A stretch of DNA of 41,421 bases from Donghicola mangrovi (GTDB lineage: Bacteria > Pseudomonadota > Alphaproteobacteria > Rhodobacterales > Rhodobacteraceae). Within the stretch, counting starts at the first letter, position 1, and the number at the start of each line of letters is the position of its first letter. Below, in pieces: positions 8,732 through 17,121 of this stretch. The stretch covers positions 1 through 41,421 of the forward strand of contig NZ_JABCJE010000018.1 of the NCBI RefSeq assembly GCF_013377535.1, in the 5' to 3' direction. A program made the position numbers and the translations under genes. Below the pieces are notes generated by a model. That model made no database searches and had not been told where the DNA came from. It saw nothing but the letters and a program-made list of their open reading frames with translations.

Positions 8732-8928
8732 TTTTTTCCTCCCATGAAATCAGTGTGCTGCTCGAGGTGCCTCGGGCTGCCTGCAAGATCAGCCGCATCG
8801 GCAAGGCCCTCCAACCTGTGCCGACACGTCCGCTGTCTTGTCTTTTGGAATTGCCGCCCTCGCGGATGCAGACATCTGGCAAAGGGCAGGGAGGGCAGGG
8901 GCACCGGTGCGCCCCCGCCGGTCAGCGG

Positions 8929-9999
8929 TTACTTCGGGTCGAGACCAAAGAACTTCTCGGCGTTCTTATGGAACACCTTGGCCTTGACCTCGTCCGACAC
9001 GTCGAGACCTTCGATCGTCGGCACACCGTCAAAGAACCAGTCCTTTCGGATCGGGTAGGAGGCGCCGTAGAGGATGTTGTCCTCGCCCAGCACTTCGAGT
9101 GCGCATTCCAGCTGTTTCTTGCCCCACTGCGGCGGGCCGGAAATGTCGAAGAACAGGTTGTTGGTCAACTTTTCACGCAGGTTGGAATTGCCGGTGTCGA
9201 ACCGGTCGACCGCATCGCCGTAGGAATGGCGCGGTTTCGGAACCAGCATGTCGGCAAAGGCAAAGAACCCGCCACCCAGCATGGAATGGGACAGTTTCAG
9301 GTTCGGGAAGCGGTCGAAGAGACCCGAGAACAGTTCGCGGCCCACGGCGGTGCCCTGCGCGATGCAGCGGCCGTACTGGCGGCGCTGGTTGTTGAAATCC
9401 AGGATCGACCCGTGATCCACCGGCAGCGGCGTGTGGTGGACAACAACCGGCAGCTTGCGGTCGTTGATGAACTCGAAATACGGGTAGAAGGCCTCGTCAT
9501 CAAGGTAGATGTCGCCGTACTTGCAGGCCATCTGCACGCCTTTGAAGCCCAGTTGATCCACGCAGCGTTCGACTTCCTTGATCATGGCATCGGTGCCCCA
9601 GGGCGGGCAGACCGCCAGCGCGGTAAAGCGGCCACCGGATTTGGCCACATATTCGGCCAGGCCGTCGTTGATCTTCTTCGAGCATTCCAGATCCAGCCAT
9701 TCCTGCCAGACGGGAATGCGGAATACGGCGTGGTCGATCCCGGCCTTGTCCATGTCGGCCAGCTGGCTGTCGATATTGTACTGGCCTTCGGCGTAGTTGA
9801 TGTTCACCACGCCCTTGGGTTCCTCGATGATGATCTGGCGGATGTCCTTGTCCTTCACGGGTTCCATGCGGACGTGGACGTTGTGCTGGCGCGGGATGCA
9901 CAGCATCATCTTTTCACGCAGGTCGTCGTCGGTGAACAGCGTGTCGGGCAGCCAGTGCATGTTGGCATCGATCACGCGGTGTTTGGTCATCTCGGTCAT
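8929..9999 (-). CDS. ACMSD-like amidohydrolase (Amidohydro_2), altered metal site
   Basis: A 356-residue TIM-barrel protein related to non-oxidative decarboxylases such as aminocarboxymuconate-semialdehyde decarboxylase, gamma-resorcylate decarboxylase and 5-carboxyvanillate decarboxylase. Family landmarks are VIDANMHW near the N-terminus, ADMDKAGIDHAVF, VVVHHTPLP (His188/189), LKLSHSMLGGG (His238) and ILYGASYP near the C-terminus. Two usual metal or catalytic positions are changed: the N-terminal DxHxH reads D-A-N-M-H, and the GSDYP-type motif reads GASYP, with Ser314 where Asp is normal. It may therefore use a different metal arrangement or reaction. It follows the monooxygenase gene by 29 nt in operon A. 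Confidence 0.8.
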   Translation of the reverse strand: MTEMTKHRVIDANMHWLPDTLFTDDDLREKMMLCIPRQHNVHVRMEPVKDKDIRQIIIEEPKGVVNINYAEGQYNIDSQLADMDKAGIDHAVFRIPVWQEWLDLECSKKINDGLAEYVAKSGGRFTALAVCPPWGTDAMIKEVERCVDQLGFKGVQMACKYGDIYLDDEAFYPYFEFINDRKLPVVVHHTPLPVDHGSILDFNNQRRQYGRCIAQGTAVGRELFSGLFDRFPNLKLSHSMLGGGFFAFADMLVPKPRHSYGDAVDRFDTGNSNLREKLTNNLFFDISGPPQWGKKQLECALEVLGEDNILYGASYPIRKDWFFDGVPTIEGLDVSDEVKAKVFHKNAEKFFGLDPK

Positions 10000-10028
10000 A
10001 ACGTCTTCTTTCGGATACGGATTACGGG

Positions 10029-11324
10029 TTATCGGATGTCTTCTGCGGCAGCGACGCGGCGCGAGGTGGCTTCGGTGAACACCTCCTTGGCGCGCTGGCC
10101 GTCACGCACGTCATCGGGGCGCTTCATGCCCGCCTTGACGTGGTATTCCATGAACAGATCCTCGACCTCCTGGCGGGAGATCACGTCGTCGATGTTGTCG
10201 AAGGGCTTGCCGCCGGAGGCCTCTTCGACGAGGCGGCGGATCACTTCGGGGCCTTCGCCCCGGTTGGCGATGACGAGGCGGTTCACGAAGTCGCGGCGTT
10301 CGGCTTCATAGGCCTGGAAAGCCTCGACCGGGTCGTCCATCGTGGCGAGCTTTTCGGCCACGACACGCGCATCAACCAGCGCCTGGCAGACGCCGTTGCC
10401 GCCGCGCGGGTACATCGCGTGCGCCGCGTCGCCCAGCAGCGTCACCCGGTCAAAGGACCAGCGATCCAACGGGTCGCTGTCGATCAGCGGGTAGACGTAG
10501 ATTTCACGCGCATTGCGGATCATCTCGTTCACGTCGAGAAAATCCAGTTTCACGTCGGTGAACACGTCCTGGATATCCTCGGGGCCGACCTGCACGGACC
10601 AGTCTTCAGCGCCTTTGGGTTTGCCGGACTGTTCGCAGACCCAGTTGATCAACTGGTTGCCGTTGCCGTCTTCGTTGTTGGCGATCGGGTAGACGATCAG
10701 CGATCCCTGCCGGATCGGGTCGCCGATGTGCAGGATGGTTCCGCCATTGGCATAGGGCGGCATGACGGTCACGCCGCGGTACATGGCAATGCCGGAATAA
10801 TGGGTGCGCGAGGCGTCCGGGTGCAGCTGGCGTTTGACACGCGAATGGATGCCATCGACGCCGATCATCACGTCATGGCGTACGGTGCTGCCATCGGCGA
10901 AGGTGATGGTGACGCCGTCTGCATCCTGCTCGAACCGTTCGAACTTGCGGCCAAGTTGAACCGCGTCCGCGCCAAGGCGGGCCTTGACCGCGTCCAGCAG
11001 CATGAACTGGAAGGTCCCGCGATGCACGAAACGCTGCTCGTGCTCATAGCCGATATGCTTGCCGCAGCGTTCGGTAAAGATCTGCTGGCCATGGCCGGTA
11101 AAGAAGGTGCTGTCCTTCGCCTCGACGGAAATGGCGCGGAATTCCTCCAGCAAGCCCATCTCGGTGACTTCTTTGACGCCGTAGACCTTGATGTCGATGC
11201 CGACACCCAGCGGTTTCAGTTCCGGCGCCGCTTCGTAGATCGTGGGTCTGAAGCCTTTTTGTTCCAGGCGAAGCGCAGTGGCCAATCCGCCCGGTCCTGC
11301 GCCGATAATCGCAATATCCAACAT
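10029..11324 (-). CDS. FAD-dependent aromatic-ring monooxygenase
   Basis: A 431-residue class A flavoprotein monooxygenase in the salicylate/6-hydroxynicotinate hydroxylase group. It shows the Rossmann motif IIGAGPGGLATALRLEQKG at the N-terminus, the DG motif MIGVDGIHSRVKRQL, and the GD motif VTLLGDAAHAMYPRGGNG. ATG at 11324 is preferred because AGGAGG lies 6 nt upstream. It would hydroxylate (possibly with decarboxylation) the pathway substrate using NAD(P)H and oxygen to give the catechol-type compound opened by the dioxygenase encoded 44 nt upstream. Substrate is not deducible from sequence. Confidence 0.88.
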   Translation of the reverse strand: MLDIAIIGAGPGGLATALRLEQKGFRPTIYEAAPELKPLGVGIDIKVYGVKEVTEMGLLEEFRAISVEAKDSTFFTGHGQQIFTERCGKHIGYEHEQRFVHRGTFQFMLLDAVKARLGADAVQLGRKFERFEQDADGVTITFADGSTVRHDVMIGVDGIHSRVKRQLHPDASRTHYSGIAMYRGVTVMPPYANGGTILHIGDPIRQGSLIVYPIANNEDGNGNQLINWVCEQSGKPKGAEDWSVQVGPEDIQDVFTDVKLDFLDVNEMIRNAREIYVYPLIDSDPLDRWSFDRVTLLGDAAHAMYPRGGNGVCQALVDARVVAEKLATMDDPVEAFQAYEAERRDFVNRLVIANRGEGPEVIRRLVEEASGGKPFDNIDDVISRQEVEDLFMEYHVKAGMKRPDDVRDGQRAKEVFTEATSRRVAAAEDIR

Positions 11325-11368
11325 GGTTTTCCTCCTCATGGGGGCTTCGGTCCCCCTTCTGCTGCCGG

Positions 11369-12388
11369 TCAGGCAGGCTGTTTCTGTTTGTCCAGGAATT
11401 TCTCCAGCGTCGGCAGCGGCGCGTTCAGGATCGGGGCATCGGGGGCGGCGCCTTCGAATTCAGTGGCTTCGGTGAACCACTTTTCCTGAGCGGGCATGCC
11501 CCACTGGTCTGCGCGTTTTGGATCCGACAGGCTCCAGGCCAGAGGCGGCTCCAGGTCGATGTGCTGGTAGTGGGTATTGAACAGTTCGATCCGGTGCCCG
11601 TCGGGGTCGCGGAAGTAGATGAACATGGCGCCCGAAATGCCGTGACGGCCCGGTCCGCGTTCCAGATCATGGTTGAAGCCAAGCGCCCCTGCAACGTCGC
11701 AGGCATGGACCGTGTCGGCCGCATCGCGCAGCAGGTAGGCGAAATGGTGCAGGCGCGGGCCGGGGCCATTGGTAAAGACGATGTCATGGGGGTTGCCCTT
11801 GCGCTGCATCCAGCCGCCCCAAAGATCCTGCCCGCCGGCGTCATTGTCGGAATATGTGTATTCCGAGGTGCGGAAGCCGAGGGTGTGGTAAAAGGCCATC
11901 GACTTTGCGACATCGCTACTTTGGGTCTGCCAGTGGTCGGCCCGCTGGGCAGAGGCGCCCTTGTACTGGTCGTAGCCGTACATCTGGCGCGGCATGGCAT
12001 CCATGTCGGCCACGAATTCCAGAGGCAGGCCCATGGCGTCACGCACATGCAGGGTCAGGCCCTGGAACGGCACATCGACAAAGGTCGCTGCAAAGCCGTT
12101 TTCGTTGAACCAGTCGTAGGCCGCCTTGATGTCATCGTCCGTCAGCATCCGCATGCCGAGACGGTGGCAGACGCGCGGGCCTGTCGATTTTTTCAGGACC
12201 AGGGAATGGTGGCCCCGCTCTTCGCGGCCGCGCAGGTACAGCGTGTTCTCGTCTTCGTCACTGACAACCAGTCCCACGAGTTCGGTGTAGAAATGTTTGC
12301 TCGCTTCCAGATCCCGGGCCGACAGGATGGTGTGGCTGGCGCGTGTAATGTTGAACGGCGGAAAAAGCACCGGCTTGTCAAAGTTCAT
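11369..12388 (-). CDS. hpaD: Type I extradiol ring-cleavage dioxygenase, homoprotocatechuate 2,3-dioxygenase type
   Basis: A 339-residue two-domain vicinal-oxygen-chelate dioxygenase. The numbering fits homoprotocatechuate 2,3-dioxygenase: candidate metal ligands His152, His214 or 215 (PRLHHFAY) and Glu268 (GHRIELF), with the acid-base His201 (GNPHD) and Tyr258 (MFIYFRDPDG). The known enzyme uses His155, His214, Glu267, His200 and Tyr257. ATG at 12388 follows GGAGGG. It is the first gene of operon A, so ring cleavage opens the pathway. Homoprotocatechuate is the obvious candidate substrate, but no CHMS dehydrogenase or CHM isomerase is found nearby, so a substituted analogue is possible. Confidence 0.88.
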   Translation of the reverse strand: MNFDKPVLFPPFNITRASHTILSARDLEASKHFYTELVGLVVSDEDENTLYLRGREERGHHSLVLKKSTGPRVCHRLGMRMLTDDDIKAAYDWFNENGFAATFVDVPFQGLTLHVRDAMGLPLEFVADMDAMPRQMYGYDQYKGASAQRADHWQTQSSDVAKSMAFYHTLGFRTSEYTYSDNDAGGQDLWGGWMQRKGNPHDIVFTNGPGPRLHHFAYLLRDAADTVHACDVAGALGFNHDLERGPGRHGISGAMFIYFRDPDGHRIELFNTHYQHIDLEPPLAWSLSDPKRADQWGMPAQEKWFTEATEFEGAAPDAPILNAPLPTLEKFLDKQKQPA

Positions 12389-12463
12389 CTCGATCCCTCC
12401 CTGAACTCTTGTCCCGAGATTGGCCAAGGGGCGGGATTCCGACAACAAAACCATGGCGAATTG

Positions 12464-12476
12464 TTCATATTGCGAA
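12464..12476 (-). promoter_or_regulatory. Candidate IclR operator upstream of operon A
   Basis: TTCATATTGCGAA, an imperfect dyad, sits 76 bp upstream of the dioxygenase start. Nearly the same sequence (TTCACATGGCGAA) precedes operon B at 20465. Both are followed by AA and preceded by TG. The TTC-N7-GAA form resembles operators of IclR-family regulators, and an iclR-type gene lies in the same cargo. Binding is inferred. Confidence 0.5.
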
Positions 12477-12505
12477 AAGCAAGTTTCAGGGGGGATCGGG
12501 CACGC

Positions 12506-12539
12506 AGGAACGCCCGCCGCTGCTGCGACAGGCGTTCCT
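12506..12539. terminator. Hairpin between TRAP operon and operon A
   Basis: A perfect 9-bp stem (AGGAACGCC at 12506-12514, GGCGTTCCT at 12531-12539) encloses a 16-nt loop. On the plus strand it is followed by T-rich sequence; on the minus strand, where the genes lie, it has no good U-tract. It may act as an insulating or 3'-end-stabilising hairpin after dctM rather than as a strong intrinsic terminator. Confidence 0.45.
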
Positions 12540-12574
12540 TTAAGATTTTGTTTTCAGGTTTATTTTCCGACACG

Positions 12575-13873
12575 TCAGGTGATCAGCGAGGGCAGGAGCA
12601 AGGTGACGGCGGGAAAGGCCAGGATCAGGAGCAGACGGGCCACGTCGGACACCAGATAGGGCATGATCCCCTTGAAGATCTTCACGATCGGCAACTCTGG
12701 CAAAAGCGCCTTGAGGATGAAGACGTTCAGTCCGACAGGGGGCGTGATCAGGCTGATTTCGACCACGAGAACCGTCACGATCCCCCACCAGACCAGGTCA
12801 TATCCCAGCCCGGACACGATAGGCGCGACAATGGGAACCGTCAGGAAGATCATGGCGTAGCCATCCATCAGGCAACCGAGCAACGTGTAGAACACGATCA
12901 GGCAGAGGATCACCATCGGCGGGCTGAGATGCATGCTTTCGATGAAACGGACCACATCGCCGGGCACCCCTGAGAGGTTGATGAACTGGTTGAGCACCAG
13001 CGCCCCCGAAGCCACGATGAAGATCATCGTCGAAATCCGCGCCGTATCGAGCAAGCTGCGGGCAAAGACCTTGAAGGTCAGCTTGCGGCGCGCCAGCACG
13101 AAGAGGAACGCGCCCCCTGCGCCGATCCCGCCGGCCTCGGTTGCGGTGAACCAACCGCACACCAGCCCGATCATGACCAGACCAAAGAGGAAGAGTACGC
13201 CCCAGATCTTCCAGAGTGCGGCAAAGCGATCCTTCATCGTGTAGACCGTTCCCCTGGGGGCCCAGGAAGGCAGGAAACGGGCGACGATGGCCATGACAAT
13301 GATATAAAAGCCGATCTGCATGAGGCCCGGAATGATGCCCGCGACGAAGAGCTCCGATACGCTCTCCTGCGTCAGAAGCGCGTAGATGATCAGGGCCGAT
13401 GACGGAGGAATGAGGATGCCCATCGTGCCGCCTGCCGCGATGGAGCCAGCGGCAAAGCCGTCATCGTATTTTGCGCTTTTCATCTCGGGGACGGCGATAT
13501 GCGCCATGGTGGCCGAGGCCGCCGAGGACGAAGCCGACATGGCCGAAAACCCGCCACAGGCCAGGATTGTCGCCATGCCAAGCCCACCGGGGTAATGTCC
13601 GACCCATCGGCGGGCTGCCTCGAACAGCTCGTTGGCCAGACCGGCCTGCACGACGAAGACGCCCATCAGGATGAACAACGGCAGGACCGAGAACTGGTAG
13701 TTCATGGCAAGGTTCATGATCTGCTGTTCCGAGATGGCCATCGCCGCGGACAGACCACGCGGGTGCAGCGCGGCAATGCCCGCAGCTCCGCAGAACATCA
13801 TGACAAACCCAAGGGGCAGACGGGTAAAGGCAATGATGCCAACCACGGACCCAAGAACGAGAAATTCCAACAT
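12575..13873 (-). CDS. dctM: TRAP transporter large permease (DctM)
   Basis: A 432-residue polytopic membrane protein of the TRAP-T large subunit family. It shows many hydrophobic helices and the conserved segments FSVLPLFILMGVFV, GGFSAMSASSSAASATMA and GGTMGILIPPSSALIIYALL. The ATG at 13873 overlaps the dctQ stop by one base (TGATG) and has AAGGAGG upstream. It forms the sodium-coupled translocation channel that takes up a carboxylate delivered by the periplasmic binding protein. Its position between aromatic catabolic operons suggests the cargo is the aromatic acid growth substrate. Confidence 0.93.
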   Translation of the reverse strand: MLEFLVLGSVVGIIAFTRLPLGFVMMFCGAAGIAALHPRGLSAAMAISEQQIMNLAMNYQFSVLPLFILMGVFVVQAGLANELFEAARRWVGHYPGGLGMATILACGGFSAMSASSSAASATMAHIAVPEMKSAKYDDGFAAGSIAAGGTMGILIPPSSALIIYALLTQESVSELFVAGIIPGLMQIGFYIIVMAIVARFLPSWAPRGTVYTMKDRFAALWKIWGVLFLFGLVMIGLVCGWFTATEAGGIGAGGAFLFVLARRKLTFKVFARSLLDTARISTMIFIVASGALVLNQFINLSGVPGDVVRFIESMHLSPPMVILCLIVFYTLLGCLMDGYAMIFLTVPIVAPIVSGLGYDLVWWGIVTVLVVEISLITPPVGLNVFILKALLPELPIVKIFKGIMPYLVSDVARLLLILAFPAVTLLLPSLIT

Positions 13874-14490
13874 CACCCAGCCTCCTTGACAGCGCCTTGC
13901 GGACGCATGTTTGGCGTTTCGTCTTCGGGATAGTCGCCCGTATCGCGCAGGATCTTGCGGATGCCTTCCTGGTGACCGGGCTCATCTTCGCTGTCGTCGG
14001 GAATGGCATGGGGCCTCAGCGTGGCATCGGAATGCATCAGCCAGACATTGTGCGAGGCAAACCAGATGGCGATCAGGCAAAACAGCGAAGCCATGTAGAC
14101 CAGCGGAGCCATCGGCAGTTCGAAGTACACCGACAAGGTGCCGAACCGTTCCAGCCGGTTGGCCTGGTCAAAGATCATGTAGGTAAAGGCGCACAGGGCC
14201 AGCACCTCCAGCGTTCCGGTAAACAAGGCTTCGATCCGGGACAGGCGGGCCTTGTACAGGTCGGCAAACAGGCCGACGCGGATATGTGAATTGTCCCGCA
14301 CGACAAGCGGCAGGGCGGAGAAGAAGAAGGTCAGCAAGGCAAAGATGACGTATTCCGAGCCGCCGTAGAGCGGCATGTCGAACTTGCGCCCGATGCTGTC
14401 CACGAAGGCCACCAGGGCCATGGCGCTGATGGACAGGCCGGCGACGGCAAGACAGAACCGCCCCAGCCAGAGGTCGATGGTTTTGATCAT
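13873..14490 (-). CDS. dctQ: TRAP transporter small permease (DctQ)
   Basis: A 205-residue protein with four predicted membrane helices: an N-terminal one near LAVAGLSISAMALVAFV, the next around YVIFALLTFFFSALPLVV, then LEVLALCAFTYMIF, and APLVYMASLFCLIAIWF. This is the usual TRAP small-subunit layout, including the post-helix RDNSHIRVGLF motif. The C-terminal 40 residues are acidic and probably cytoplasmic. It lies between dctP (63 nt upstream) and dctM (1-nt stop/start overlap). GGAG lies upstream of the start. Confidence 0.92.
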   Translation of the reverse strand: MIKTIDLWLGRFCLAVAGLSISAMALVAFVDSIGRKFDMPLYGGSEYVIFALLTFFFSALPLVVRDNSHIRVGLFADLYKARLSRIEALFTGTLEVLALCAFTYMIFDQANRLERFGTLSVYFELPMAPLVYMASLFCLIAIWFASHNVWLMHSDATLRPHAIPDDSEDEPGHQEGIRKILRDTGDYPEDETPNMRPQGAVKEAG

Positions 14491-14553
14491 GTTACACGCT
14501 CCACGAAGGGCGTGCTCCCGTCAGACGGAAGCACGCAGCCGAGTCTCAGCAAA

Positions 14554-15576
14554 TCAGTTGGCCGCGAGGGCGTGATCCAGGCGGGCGCGGTAGAAGTCAT
14601 AGACCTCATCCGGGTTTTCCAGGCCCTTGGCGGCAGCCTTTTCCTTCCACAGATCGATCTGGGCGTTCAGTACATCCTCAAAGGACGCCAGCGCCGCACC
14701 CGAGACTTCGGTCGTGGGAATCTGGGCGACGATCTCGGACAGTTCGGCCTCGGCCGCATCGGCGGCGGCCCCGGTCCGGCCCGGCAGGCCGTCGGCTGCG
14801 CGCAGGATCGCGCCCTGCTGATCTGCGGTCAGGCCCTCCCAGCTTTCCTGCGAGATGAACACTGCGAAAGACAGCGACCCCAGACCGCCGGGGATCTTGG
14901 TGTAGCTCTTGACGTTCTCCAGGATACGCGCGCCGTCGGCGGAGCCCGGTGTCAGGATGACGCCGTCGACCGTGCCCTTGGTCACGTATTCCTGCAGGTC
15001 CGTGAATTCGGAGTTGACCGGAACCGCCCCCAGCGCTTCGGCGGTCTTGGTCAGCGTACCCGGAGGCGACCAGAGCTTGAAGCCCGACAGAGAGGGCACA
15101 TCGGTGATTTCCCTGTCGCTGGTCGACAGCATCTGGCGTCCTGGCAGGACATGGGTCGACAGCACTTTCACGCCTTTGAACTCGTTCATCGGCTCAAAGT
15201 ACTTTTCGTAGGTTTCCCACAGGGCCACGGCGCCGGCTTCGGCCGTGGGGGCACTGAAGGGCAGGTCGGCGATGCGGTTCAGCGTCACCAGCTGGGGGAC
15301 TGCGCCAGAGGACACGATGGCCATGTCCGCGATCCCGTCCCGCACCATTTCATACTGGCGATCGGAGGGGGCAAGGCTGCTGTCCGGGATCTGGATGTGG
15401 ATGTCGCCCTGGCTCTCTGCTTCGATCCGGGCGGCGAAATCCTTGACCGCGACCTGATACATTTCGTCGTATGGTGGCAAAAAGCTGTTATAAATCAGCG
15501 TGGTTTCTGCATTCGCCAGCAGGGGTGCCCCCACGGACAGCAAAGCGGCTGCGCCAAGCGCATTGAGATGTTTCAT
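14554..15576 (-). CDS. dctP: TRAP transporter substrate-binding protein (DctP family)
   Basis: A 340-residue periplasmic protein with a clear signal peptide (MKHLNALGAAALLSVGAPLL, cleavage near ANA-ET). The mature part has the DctP pattern: the N-terminal strand TTLIYNSFLPPYDEMYQ, the RDGIADMAIVSSG region, and LPGRQML with an Arg at the position that normally binds the ligand carboxylate. Start at 15576 follows GGGAGGA; the longer upstream frame has no support. It is the first gene of the dctPQM operon and would capture the pathway's carboxylate substrate. Specificity cannot be read. Confidence 0.92.
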   Translation of the reverse strand: MKHLNALGAAALLSVGAPLLANAETTLIYNSFLPPYDEMYQVAVKDFAARIEAESQGDIHIQIPDSSLAPSDRQYEMVRDGIADMAIVSSGAVPQLVTLNRIADLPFSAPTAEAGAVALWETYEKYFEPMNEFKGVKVLSTHVLPGRQMLSTSDREITDVPSLSGFKLWSPPGTLTKTAEALGAVPVNSEFTDLQEYVTKGTVDGVILTPGSADGARILENVKSYTKIPGGLGSLSFAVFISQESWEGLTADQQGAILRAADGLPGRTGAAADAAEAELSEIVAQIPTTEVSGAALASFEDVLNAQIDLWKEKAAAKGLENPDEVYDFYRARLDHALAAN

Positions 15577-15952
15577 GGTTTTCCTCCCTTGGGTCCGGCT
15601 TTTCTCCCCACGCGCCGGCGTCGTGTGTCCCTGACTGTGCTTGGACTCTCCCCAGCCCATCAACACGAGAACATGCGAGTTTTCACATTACGGACACGGT
15701 TGGGCAATGATCATTGGAAACGCATCGGGTACCATAAATTTCAGCTATTGAGATTGACGCTGTCAGAGCGGCTTCGGGGGATCCCGAAGATTTCCACTAT
15801 CTGGAAATCGCGGTCATTGGCGCGGCCTGCACGGGGTCAAATGGCATGGGAAACTGCTAGGATCCCCAGGCCCGGAACATGTCCCTGGGAGGGGGACCGG
15901 GCGTTCAGATGCACTCCGAAATCGGAGACGAACTTACCTAAAGGGAGGAACC
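15577..15952. promoter_or_regulatory. Divergent control region between dctP and barrel-protein genes
   Basis: This 376-bp spacer serves both dctPQM (leftward) and the outer-membrane gene (rightward). It holds three dyads: a weak copy of the IclR-type motif (TTCACATTACGGA, 15682-15694), a perfect 12-bp palindrome CAATGATCATTG (15705-15716) and a long inverted repeat at 15789-15809. The rightward gene has AAAGGGAGGA as ribosome binding site at about 15940. Regulator assignment is inference. Confidence 0.55.
15789..15809. promoter_or_regulatory. Inverted repeat, candidate operator
   Basis: GATTTCC and GGAAATC form perfect 7-bp arms separated by 7 nt, about 144 bp before the barrel-protein start. 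The spacing places the half-sites roughly one and a half helical turns apart, usual for a dimeric regulator. IclR or GntR encoded in the same cargo are candidates; no binding evidence. Confidence 0.45.
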
Positions 15953-17041
15953 ATGGACCTTGGATCCATGTTGAAAGCGGCTGCGCTCACGGGCGTGGTC
16001 ACACTCGGTGCGTCCCCTGTGCTGGCACAGGAGGGGGGAATGCCCTTCATGGCAAAGATGGCGCGCAGCTTTGGCCCGACCGGGCTGATCGCAGAATTCG
16101 GCCAGAACGAAAGCTACGGATCGTTCCAGACGCGGCAGGCCTGGGCGCGGTCGGAAATTGCGGCCGCGGCTGCCGATAACGTCTGGACGGGATATGCAGA
16201 CAGTGCACGCAAGCTGAACATGCCCGTCACCCTCAGCTTTTCGTTGCCCGGCAACACGATGGGGGTCCGTTTCAAGGGAACCTATTCGAACACGCAGGCC
16301 GATGAGAACATGACCTACGCGAATTCGAGCGGTCCTTCCGGGCTGGTCGAACTCATGGCAATGCCGTCGTCGGACCTGATGCTGGGGTTCGGCGTGATGA
16401 CAGGCAAGACCGACGTGGATATCCAGCACAATGACGGCAGCATCACGGCATCGAACTGGGGGGTGCAGTTCGACCTGCTGAAGACCCTCAGCGAACACTG
16501 GGGGCTCGCCGGCCGCGCGATCTATCGCCACAATGAAAGCGATACCGTCATTCCGCTGGGCTTTGCCGATCTGGAAACAGAGCAGGGGTCGGATGTGTTC
16601 TACACGGAATGGACCATGGTCGGCAATTACGAGCAGGACTCGCTGTCTTGGGTGCCTGAAGGCTGGCTGTTCCGGCCGCGTGTCCGTGCGGTTTACGCCA
16701 AGACCCGGTTTGAAAGCGTCACCAACAGCCTTGGCCGGACGAACGAGGGGACCGTCGGCGAAAGCGATGAATACGCAACAGTGCAGGCCAAGGTCCGCCT
16801 TTTGCAGCCGGTCTTCCGCCCTGGCCAGACGGGATTCTACGTCGAAGGGGGCTATGAGCGTGAAGTCATCAATGACCTGGATCTGGTGGTCGATGATCCG
16901 AACATCCTGCATGCCAAGGCCGGTGTCTCGAGCATGATGAAAAACGGCCTGTTCATTGATGCCGGGCTGGGGATCGAGCATGGCACCAAAGGCAAGAAGG
17001 ACCTCAAGGTACTGACCGTGGCCTTGTCCAAGACGTTCTGA
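15953..17041 (+). CDS. Outer-membrane beta-barrel protein, probable substrate porin
   Basis: A 362-residue protein with a signal peptide (hydrophobic core AAALTGVVTLGASPVLA, cleavage AQ-EG). The mature sequence is made of alternating amphipathic strands separated by turns with Asp/Asn, and ends in LSKTF with a terminal Phe, the outer-membrane sorting signal of barrel proteins. It is not a match I can name to a family. The start follows AAAGGGAGGA. It is divergent from the TRAP operon and ends in a strong terminator, so it probably supplies outer-membrane passage for the same substrate. Confidence 0.75.
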   Translation: MDLGSMLKAAALTGVVTLGASPVLAQEGGMPFMAKMARSFGPTGLIAEFGQNESYGSFQTRQAWARSEIAAAAADNVWTGYADSARKLNMPVTLSFSLPGNTMGVRFKGTYSNTQADENMTYANSSGPSGLVELMAMPSSDLMLGFGVMTGKTDVDIQHNDGSITASNWGVQFDLLKTLSEHWGLAGRAIYRHNESDTVIPLGFADLETEQGSDVFYTEWTMVGNYEQDSLSWVPEGWLFRPRVRAVYAKTRFESVTNSLGRTNEGTVGESDEYATVQAKVRLLQPVFRPGQTGFYVEGGYEREVINDLDLVVDDPNILHAKAGVSSMMKNGLFIDAGLGIEHGTKGKKDLKVLTVALSKTF

Positions 17042-17054
17042 TCTTTCTTGGACC

Positions 17055-17095
17055 AGAAAAAACCCGCTCCGAGCCATCGGGGCGGGTGTTTTTTT
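17055..17095. terminator. Bidirectional intrinsic terminator
   Basis: The stem ACCCGC (17062-17067) with GCGGGT (17082-17087) is flanked by AAAAAA on the left and a run of T on the right, so it can end the barrel-protein gene on the plus strand and operon B (ending at 17122) on the minus strand. Confidence 0.85.
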
Positions 17096-17121
17096 GTCCT
17101 CTGGTCAGAACCGGATGCTGA

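Noticed and set aside
8895-8918. Terminator after the amidohydrolase gene
   Set aside because: A short GC-rich hairpin without a U-tract, inside a likely operon; too weak to list.
8587-10311. 574-codon plus-strand ORF opposite the amidohydrolase and metallo-beta-lactamase genes
   Set aside because: Antisense shadow caused by GC-rich codon bias; no ribosome site or recognisable domain, while both minus-strand genes have clear families and good starts.
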